The notes beneath the pieces are model-generated. The model did no database searches. It worked only from the letters and a program-made list of their open reading frames with translations, and had not been told where the DNA came from. A DNA stretch of 64,000 bases from Ancistrus triradiatus (taxonomy: Eukaryota; Chordata; Actinopteri; Siluriformes; Loricariidae), in the NCBI GenBank assembly GCA_025084515.1, contig JAJAGP010002251.1, forward strand, positions 1 through 64,000. Direction: 5' to 3'. The position numbers were made by a program, and so were the translations under genes. The stretch's first letter is position 1. Each line of letters starts with the position of its first letter. This document shows positions 50,969 through 61,661 of this stretch, piece after piece.

Positions 50969-53900
50969 GTAGGGTTTACACAAAAGTTGTTTCTTAAGTG
51001 AAAGTGGTACCAATAAGCAATATTTTAAAATTATATAAACTGCCAGGGCATGTGGACATACAGTACTGTGTAAAAGTCTTAGGCCACCATTAGGTTTGAT
51101 ATACTATTGTTCTGTGTCTGACCCTTTCTGACATTGCAGGCCGCTTAAATTAACTTTGGCTGGACAACTGCATACAAATTAGAAAAAGTCAAACATTATA
51201 AGGAAGAAACCTTGGGAGGACCAAGATCAAAAAAAGGGAACTCATTTACAGCAATTTACATACAAGCATTAGCAGGACGCCCTTATCCAGAGCGACTTAC
51301 AATTCAGTTTACATCCAAGAATTGTGGGTAAGGGCCTTGCTCAGGACCCAACAGTGGAAGCTTGGCAGAGGTGGGATTTGAACCCTGACCTTCTGGGTCC
51401 ATAGTCCAGGACTTAAACTCTAGGCTACCACAGTCCAGAATCATTCTCCTTGGGTGGCTTAGAAGATAAATGTAAGAATGAAACTAGTTTATGTAGTAAT
51501 AGTTAAAAAAAACAGAAACTAAATAAATATTAAGAGAAAAATAAAATATTAAATAACATCAAGTAAAAATATGCATATCGGCATCAGTCCAGTCCATATG
51601 GTCAGTGTATACATGCACTTCAAAGGTTAGCTTAAACGCTAGCAAAGTTTTACAGGTCTGGATTTTAGTCTTTGCTGTTTAACGAAATTCTAATCTTTTG
51701 CTGAGGCTTCTATTTGGAGGAACATAGTAACACACACATTTTTGACAAGATGTAATAAGAGGAACAAATAAATTGTACTATTATGAGGACTAACGAGGGA
51801 AAATGTAAGCCCTTCTGTGGTTTAGCACATTTAGCTAGTACCCAGACACAAATTAATTGATTAAAACAAGCGAGAGTCAAAGTATTTGTGACATTTATAA
51901 AAAGTACATTTACATAATTACATACATATTTAACACCAGAGACACAGAACAAAATGTGCAATGTCATTCAATCATTTACATTTTCCACATAATCCTGCAA
52001 TTAGATTTTTACAGCTGTTTTAAGATAAAAACTATTAAAAAATAAAAATACATTTGAATTGTTGCAAATTAACTTGTATAATGTGTTATGCTTAAACAAT
52101 TGTTTTATTTTAGTGAGAACAGCTCAGAAACTGTTCCCTCGACGTACCTTTGTTATACGTAAAAGAACTTCTTACACGCGCAATGAGCAAAGTTGGATCA
52201 TTTCCTCACCTTGCCTTGATGCCTTAACAAAATAAAAAAATCAGTTTTTTTTTCTAGTCCCTTGCTTTGCTGAGCAAAAATTTTGTTCATGCTTAATCTG
52301 GAGAATGAAAAGTAAAAAGAGAAATGTGTACAAATTATACAAAAAAAGTTAAGTGCTCGTGGATTTTTTTGTGTGGTCCAGTTAGTTTCAAATCAATTTG
52401 AAATTTCTGTTAATTCTGTTCATTTCAGAACAGTTTATTATTAGTTTTATTCTGAAGACGCCCTTATTTGCGTCTGCTAAATAGACTTACAATTGATACA
52501 ATCTTACAATCCAAGCAATTGTGGGTTAAGGGTCTTGCCCAAGGACTCAACAGTGGCAGCTTGGTAGATGTGGGATTTGAACCCTGGATCTTATGGTCCA
52601 GAGTCCAGTACCTTAACCACTAGGCTACCACTGTCCCAGCTCAAAACCAGGTATCCAAACTACAATTTCATTTTGGCAAAAATGATCAGGGTTTTAATTG
52701 TTTTTGCTTTGACGTTGAGAATTAAAATGTGTAATGGAAAAGTTAAGATTTAATTTGAATTAAAAAAAAAAAGTTTAACTGTCTGAAAGTTGAACTGTCT
52801 TGAAAGCTTGTGATAAGTGTCGCCATATAATATATCCTTGAAAGATAACTTTTGGCCAGTATTTCTCACTGGATTAGACGCCTAATGTGGAATGTTTTGT
52901 GGCTAGATCAAGATAAGTGCTAAGCTTTGACAGAAATTGACTTCAAATAGAGAAGCACTACTGTTTAGGCCAAGATCTAACAGCCATGTAGGTCCAAGGC
53001 ATGCTTTTGAATTTATTTTCACCAACTTTACAGAGTAACAAATTCTCTGTTTTTTTTGTGTGAGTGATTACACAAGGAACAGATGTCAGCTAGGTGCAGC
53101 ACTAATCAAAAACCCAGTGTTCCTTTATTAAAGACTCTGGCCAAAGAATGGTCCTGAAGTCTAATTTTCCAATTTTTGCGTTCTTCTTCGAGAATCTGAC
53201 TATGTTGGTGATACATCTCTCTTTCTAAGGGTCTTCCCACATCACTGCCATATGTGGGTGATTATGTTACATATGTTAAATTTCCTAACCTAAACCTGGG
53301 CTGTATGTTCGATTTCTGACATCCTGTCATTGGGTTTACTCTGCTGAAGATTTAGGATGTGGAACCACGGTAGTGTGAGAACGTAGTTGACTTGGTTTCG
53401 TCCAGCTATGATGTCAGGCTTGTTCTTGGAGAAATGAGCCTATTGTTGAACTGGCCTACTTCTGCCTCAGCCATCAGGCAGAGGTTACTCTGGGGTGTTT
53501 TTAGTCACACGCTCCGATGTTTGTGATAGCTTCCTTCATCACTTCTCCCTGTTCGGTTTCGACTACTCATAACACATGATCTTGAATGTACTATGACCCA
53601 GGTACAGAAGACCCAAGCATAGTTCGAAATCTCAGCACCATCCACTGTTGGGCTATATAGCAAGGCCCTTAAAAACACAATTGTTGGATTGTAGGATTAT
53701 AAGAAGTCACTTTGGGTAAGAATGTCTGACAGATGTGAATTAATAAAGCAATAAGGCACTGGGGGGGGGAATATATCACATATTATTGTGAATATATCAC
53801 AGGAAAGAGACGTTACTAACAACACCTCTTTCCTTATTGCTTTTATACCACAGTTCCGGTATCCTTTATCATTTATTGTTAGATTTTAAGATAAAAAGGA

Positions 53901-56900
53901 CAGAAAAAACGATTTTAAAAAACGTTTATCACCCTTCCGCGAGGTAAAATAGTTCCATTCTATCGTTACCTCGCGGCATTAAAGTCTAGGAACAGAATTA
54001 CCCATAACTGTTTATTATTCAGACAATAAACACAAATATATCGATTGGTAGTTTTAATTTATTAAAGAGAAAGTTTATTTACATTCAGCAAATAAAATAG
54101 CTCGGGTTTACAAGCAAGCTGTTACTAAGATCCACTATTCTACCGACTGAAGCAAATCGGAGTCAGATCCCGGTGTTCTAACAAGTCTAGCATCCCGTTT
54201 GATTAGTGATTATAAATTTGTATGATGAAGCTCTTAATGTTAATCTTGTTGATCTTCAGTCTTGTTGCTCTTCAGTCGAGCTGTGAATCCATTAAGACCG
54301 CGGGAGACGACTGATTTAAAGAACTGACTTCGTTTCGCTTTTCCAGCGCTTCCAAATCCCAAAGGTGATAAACCTTTGGCTCAGGTTGGTCATTAATAGC
54401 TTCATCTTCCAAATTCATATCGTTTTCAAACCCAGTAGATTTTATAAAGTAATAACTTTCATTTAGGCAGTGTTTTACTCAGTATAACTGGGCTGCTTTT
54501 TCTGGCCGGCGTCGGTGCCAGGTTACGTGTGTGCCGCGGATTAATACTTATAGAGCGTCGGTCACAGTGCCGTTATGGTCAATAATGTCACGGCAGAAGA
54601 CGTCTCTCAGATTGCTGGTCGGAACTAACTGTGGTATAAAGCAGATTATACCACAGTTAATTCCGACCCCGCAATCTGATTGGCTGAGTAAGTATTAATT
54701 ATACTATAAGTATTAATCCGCGGCACACACGTAACCTAGCAACGACGCCCACCAGAAAAAGCAGCCAAGTTATAATGAGTAAAACACTGCCGAAATGAAA
54801 GTTAGAATTAGTTTATAAAATCTATTGGTTTTGAAAACGATATGAATTTGGAAGATAAGATATTAATGACCCAACCTTGAGCCAAAGGGTTTCACCTTTA
54901 GGATTTGGAAGCTGGAAAAGCGAAACGAAGTCAGTCCTTTAAATCAAACATCCTGGGCTCTTAATGGATTCACAGCTCGACTGAACAGCAACGAGACTGA
55001 AGATCAGTTTTAGTCCCATCAACAGAAATGACCTGAACCAGCTTCATCCCTCACAAAGACGTCATTTGCTGGAGTTAAACTCTGCATCTTTCATTAAACA
55101 CCATGCACGGATAATTGAGCGTTCATTGATATGACAGGTACGTTATCTGTAAGTCCAGCTCTAACCCAGAGAAGCTGCTGATGCTCTGTAACTCTGCTCT
55201 TATATTTCTGACTGATCAGATTAACATTAAGAGCTTCAACATACAAATTTATAATCACTAATCAAACGGGATCCTAGACTTTGGTTAGAACACCGGGATC
55301 TCACTCCGATTTGCTTCAGTCAGTAGAATAGTGGATCTTAGTAACAGCTTGCCTTATAAACCCCACCCATTTTATTTGCTGAATGTAAATAAACTTTCTT
55401 TTTAATAAATTCAAACTTACCAATCGATATATTTGTGTTTATTGTCTGAATAATAAACAGTTATGGGTAATTCTGTTCCTGAACTTTAATGACTGAAGGG
55501 ATTAGCCGTGAGGTAAAGATGCAATGGAACTATTTTACCTCGGGGAAGGCTGGTAAACAAATCGTTTTTTCTGTTCTTTTTATCTTAAAATCTTACAATA
55601 AATGACGATAACGGAACTGTGGTATAAAAGCAATAAGGCACGAGAGGGGGTGCATTATTGTGAATGTATCACAGGAAAGAGGCGTTCGACACATAACAAC
55701 ACCTCTTTCCTGTGATATATTCACAATAATGCACACCCTCTTGTGCCTTATTGCTTTGTTAGCTGGATTTTGCTGGAGGTTTCGCGTTAACACTGTTACA
55801 CTGTGTGTAGCGACAGGAATCAAATGTGTAGATGGCGTCAACAACTTGAAATGCTTCTTTGACTAAAACTATCATAATGTTTGCAGTAGGTTACATGGTC
55901 TTTTTGTTCCAAGTACTACGCTTTACTTTATACATAACTATAAACTAGCATGCTATTTAAAATGAACCTTAAATGATGATCGCTGATCAAACCAGATAGG
56001 GTCATAGAACTCTAAAATACAGCCAAAGCCTGTAATGTATGTCTTCCAGGAAATGGTTCTGATAACGAATATTCAGGTAACAGGAGCATTAAATCCATTT
56101 TTCCAAATCTCTGTCCCATTCTGGCATCTTCAGAACCCTTCATACTTTTAACAGGGACTTGTGGTACACTCAGCGTACCCAGTTTGTTATTTGGCTGTGC
56201 TAAAAAAACCCCAGCAAGATTCAGTACCTTCTGAACTACAGACCAAGCCGCCTAGCACCAACAACCAGCCAATTCAAGTCACCTTTTTTCACATGTGCTC
56301 GGGTTAGAACTTCAGCAGGTCATGTTGACCATGTCTGAATCCTGAAATGCAGTTATTTCCATGTGATAGACTGGTTAGGTATTTGTGTTTATGACCAGTT
56401 GAGTACCTCATATAATGGCCAACGAGTGTATTTTTACAACTTTAAAAATATATGTAACAACAAAGTAATTTGAACTTCATGAGTAAAAAAGACAGAACAT
56501 TAATTTTTGCTCAGTTTGACAGACTTGGTGTTTGTGTGTATGCACTAGTAAATGTTTGTTGAAGATGCAGAACGAGTTTCTTGACTAATGTAGTCATTAT
56601 ATAAAGTCAACGTGCAGCTCCTAACTTATAGGGAATAAGTGGTGGCCTAGCGGTTAAGGTACTGGACTATGGACCAAAAAGTCCAGGGTTCAAATCCCAC
56701 CTCTGCCAAGCTGCCACTGTTGGCTACTTGAGCAAGGCCCTTAACCCACAATTGCTTGGACTGTAAGACTGTACCAATTGTAAGTCGCTCTGGATAGTGG
56801 AAGGTGCCGGTAGAGGCAAAATCCCATTCAGATGCACCACCTATGTCAGCTATATGACATTAATAAACACTGACTCTGCACAGAATTTGCACTTTAGAAT

Positions 56901-59900
56901 TTTAGTATTATGTAGTGGGGAGGTTAAAATAGATTAGTAGTTTAATTAGATTAAAATACCTCATACTTTATAGCGGAAAATTGGATGCCGAGAGTTTGGA
57001 TACTAGATTTTGACTGTGGTTTGTATGGGAAGAGGAGCACTATAATTTGTCAGTGTAAAACACAGAAGTAAATTCTTACCACTAAAGAGGAAACACATAA
57101 ATAAAATAAACCATGCCCCATTCATGCCCCACTTCTTAGGATTAATGGGACCAGCTGTAGCAACTGCAAAGGATTATATGCGATTACTGACTGACACACT
57201 TAAACCTGGAAGTTCCAAAATATATTATTCAAATTATTGGCACATTTTTAAGGTCTTATTCTCGTAAACGTACTGAACATCTCCCGCCACAGGAAGTCAT
57301 TTGAGTTTGAGGATGTGGTGCAATGGACGTCTCAGCAGGGTTCGCGAGAAGTGGTGTCTCGGCGCTCACGAATGTACCACGCCCGGTCAGAAGACAGCGT
57401 TTACGAAGACATCATTGGTGAGGCTGACTCAATATTATTGACCCAAAAAAAGAGGACGCCAAAACACATGTGTAATGAACGGCTGTGATGAAACACAGAG
57501 AGCAAAATGACAGCTTTCTGGAAAAGAATAGGACCGACCAGCTGCAACATGCTGGGCGAGCTGGAAAATGAAAAATCAGATACCGAATGAATGAAACAAT
57601 CGAACAGCCAGTGTAACCACAGGCAAACCATAGATCTCTGTGATTGATCGTTTAGAGGTTGGACATTTGTAATATCTACCATACAATACGCACAGTAAGA
57701 AACACTAATGTGGTACTCATTTCCTCAATTCTTCATATCCAGCGGATGTTTTGAGGGAGAACCCGTACGAGGACATCAAACTTTCTCCTGTGTGCCTGCC
57801 CATCATGCGGACCCGTAACTGGACAGTTGTGCAGCGGCAGACCCCCTGCACCCCGAAGGTGATTCACACAGTTTCTCAATAAACAGATCCAGATGTGGAT
57901 GTGTAATGCCAAAGCAATGCAGTCAGACTTGCTAAGCAGTGGTTTTCCCACACACACACGTTTTTAAGTAAAAGTCTACACTCAGTGTTGCACGTCTAGG
58001 TGTAATTGGATTATTGTTATTGCTTTTTTTTTTTTTTGACATGCACATTTTAACCTCACCTTTCCTGGTCAGGGTTGTGTGGTCTGTGGTAGCCTAGCGG
58101 TTTGGGTACTGGATGATGGATGGATGTATGTATGTGTGTGTATGTATGTATATACATATACATACATACACATAGACATATAATAACATGCCAACGTGTG
58201 TGTGTGTGTGTATACACATTCCCATTGGTCCCATGGTCCATTCCTATTGGTGACACTTTTTTTTACTGTTGTTGTGAACATGGCCCTTTATAAATTCTCT
58301 GTTTTTTTCTTTTCTTTTTCTTACATTGCATTATGACTATAGCTTCCTTCGAAACCCTTCACTTTACGAGTCAATGGTAACAGACTGCACAGAGACTATG
58401 ATAAATCTCTGATATCATCACCCCAAAACCTGATCACAAGCACACCTAAGTCATCAGCTACAAAACGATCCTACAGGACACACCGGCAGCCTCAGGTACT
58501 CTTCACACACACACAAAATGAAACGAAACATAACGCACACATGGAAGCAAAAGCCAACCAGCCTGATATACCAGTTGTTATGTTAGAGTATTTTTTCTCC
58601 TTGGCATGTGAGTGGAGTGTCTTGTCTTATGTTAAGAGGTTTATAGACAATACCAATATTAATTAACCAATATTATTGGCAACCTTGGTAAAGCGAGGTG
58701 AACGATACCTGTCGCAATTACCAGCATATTTATCATTTCTATGAATATATTGCCATGCATGATGACTTGTTTCACACGAGTACATGATTTGACACAGAGG
58801 GTAGATTCCCTTATTCATTCATCAGCAAGGTGGATTTTAAAGAATATACACATTAGCCAAAGTAGTGTTGACCTTCATTACTCAGTGGCCATAATATGGC
58901 TACATGTCTGGAAATGCCCATACCCACTAAGTAAGACATTTTAAAACAACCACAGCTACAGTGAATCTGCATGGAACACAAGTTTATTTTACCCCATGCT
59001 CAGTGAGAATAATAGATTGAGATGTGTTTTTTTTTTTCCTGCAATTGTTGCTTTGCAAAAGATGTTAATGTTTGGGAGATTTCCATGTCTCCTTCAATAA
59101 GCCATTTCTATGCCAATAAATGACAAAAGTAAGTGGCTGAAGTTTTCTAGAAATATGACTGAAACTGGATTCCATTGTTAGTTAGGACATTTTTTAAATA
59201 CGGAGCTTTTTGGAAAACACTTAATGGGACTTTGTCGTACAAAGAAAGGTGCGTAAGATATGGAGAAAGGTCCTTGATGTTGGGGAGTATTTCTTCCAGA
59301 TGCCCTGGAGACTTGGTTAGGATCCATCTCATCATGGGTGCCATGAAGTATGAAGCAAATTTGAGTTCAATCCATGACTCTGCCATGAAGCTACAGCTGG
59401 GTCATGCATTGATTTTCCTGAAGGGTGGTGATCCAAATCATTTGTCCGAATACACGTTTTGTGATCATAATATCCAGCTTTTGACTTGCCAATCTCGGAG
59501 CTTTGAACTAAACCCCACTTAAAACCTACGTAGTGAGCTGGAGAGGAAAGAGCACAAGGGAAAACTCTGGTGGCTCAGGAGAGGTTTTGTATGAAGTGCC
59601 TCAAAGTCCTTGTTCTGTTGCAAGGTCGAGTTGATTGTCCAGTCTGGTGTGTGAGTCAGTATCAAGAGTCAAGTCTCTGGAGTTTGATTCCAAGTCAAGT
59701 CCAGAGTCTTTAGTGTGCAAGTCCGAGTTGAGTTCAGAGAGTCTAGCGTCTGAGTCTAGTCAGGACTCTCTAGGATGTGAATCCAAGTCGAGTGCTAAGT
59801 CTCTGCCGTGCAAGTCCTAGTAGAGTCACGAGCAGGGTTGGGTATCGTTTGCATTTTATTGATTCCGATTCTGCTTATCAATTCCTGTTCATGGTGAAAG

Positions 59901-61615
59901 ACTGGTTTTATATTTCAACTTCAAAAGTAATAATTTTACTTTTAGCTTTTCCATTCCCATTTTACACCTGTTAAGTAAAAAGTTAAACGGGGCTTAATGT
60001 ATTAAAGCAGTGACCTAAGAACACCAAACTTCTCTCAATTAATATATCTACTGCTGAAATGACGAATATGTGGTCCAAAGGGAAAGGAATCATTTTCAAG
60101 TTAATCATTTTTCTTATAATAGGTTTAATGGGGGAAAAAAACACTTAACATAAAACGATTACTTTCATTTTACATTGCAGTACAGATTACTTATGACCAG
60201 TAGTAACTAAAAACAATGCTAAACTTTGTTCACTTTTAGACTCTCCCAAGAGACTCTGCCTCAGTTGAACATGGTTCATTGCTGAAGCTCAATATCATGC
60301 CATGCCAGAAGGAACCGATAAGTGGAGTCGAAATTCTGTTGTCTTAACGGGTACCCAATTCTTGGAGTTTTAATACCTGACCCTAGTCGTGAGTCTCTGG
60401 CGTATGAGTTTTTGGCTTGGGTCTCTAGCATACAAGTCCGAGTCATTTTCTGAGTCTGTGACATACAAGTCTAGTCTAAAATCTCTAGCATGTCAGTCAA
60501 AGCCGAGTTTGGTCAGTGGCATGGAGGTCCGAGTCAAGTCAAGAGTGTCTGCTTCGATACTCTCTAGTGCTCGAGTCCAAGTTTAGTCTTCAGTCTCTAG
60601 CTTGCGATCCAGGTCAATAACAAGCTGTAGGAAATTACCCCCTCTGTAGATAGAAGAGCACCCCCCCCCCTAAGAATACACTGGAGGGACCAAGTGATAT
60701 AAACCAGGTGCCACATAGGGTACACAAGACTAACCCCCATCTACATGATTAGAGGGGATCCCATCTGTAGATCATGCCTTACCCCACTGACGATGAGGCA
60801 TCTACTTGCTTACCACCATGAGAGACTACAACATTATGTACCCAATGCTATGGGGGAAATGCTCAAACACTCCAGAACAGAGTCCCTCATCAACTTTTTT
60901 GGCAGCTACAGAAGTCAAAGTCCGACAACACAAGTTTTCCATCAGTAAATGACTGTAGGTAATCCTCATCTTTGGTTTTCACAGTCTCATTTAGCGTTAT
61001 AGGACAAGACTCACAGTGCCGATAACTGTGACTCAGTTACTCAGTGGACGATTAGATTATTTTGTATTGTCAATGAGAGATCAATAATAGATTGAAGTAT
61101 TTTATAACCCTTCTTTACCACTAGTTCTGGAGGTGATGGTAGCCCAGAGAGACAAAAGACAAACACTATGACAAGACATTGCTTCATATGCATATAGGAA
61201 CAAGGCTTTTGAGGGGAAATGGTGAGATGATTATTGGAAAAGACAGGAAAATGCCCTTTGTTAAGCATTTATGAGACATGCAGTGTTATCCATCACGTGC
61301 TGCATACGTACCCGTTCTGACTAACTAGCTATAAATAAATGGCCTTGTGTTCTTCCAAGATATAGCCAGTCTTGTACAGATAGTGACACTAGAGGCACGT
61401 TGGCTTATTTATACTGTACTTAGGCAGTTCAATTAAGGCACTTGAGGCAGAATAAACATTCATGACACTAATGGAGGGGTGCTGTGTTCATGATGCAAGA
61501 GTGTCGAGTGTGGAGGTAAGAGTTTGGCTTACCAGTTGCTTTTCAGGCTACAATTGTCAGATGTATGGTTTTGCTCTGTTTAAGGTTGTATGGTATAGGA
61601 AAGGGTCCAAATGTG

Positions 61616-61661
<46 letters not shown>

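Noticed and set aside
58056..58281. Frames rich in His/Thr/Tyr on the minus strand
   Set aside because: They are translations of the compound microsatellite.
59635..59820. Serine-rich open frame
   Set aside because: It is produced by the minisatellite unit.
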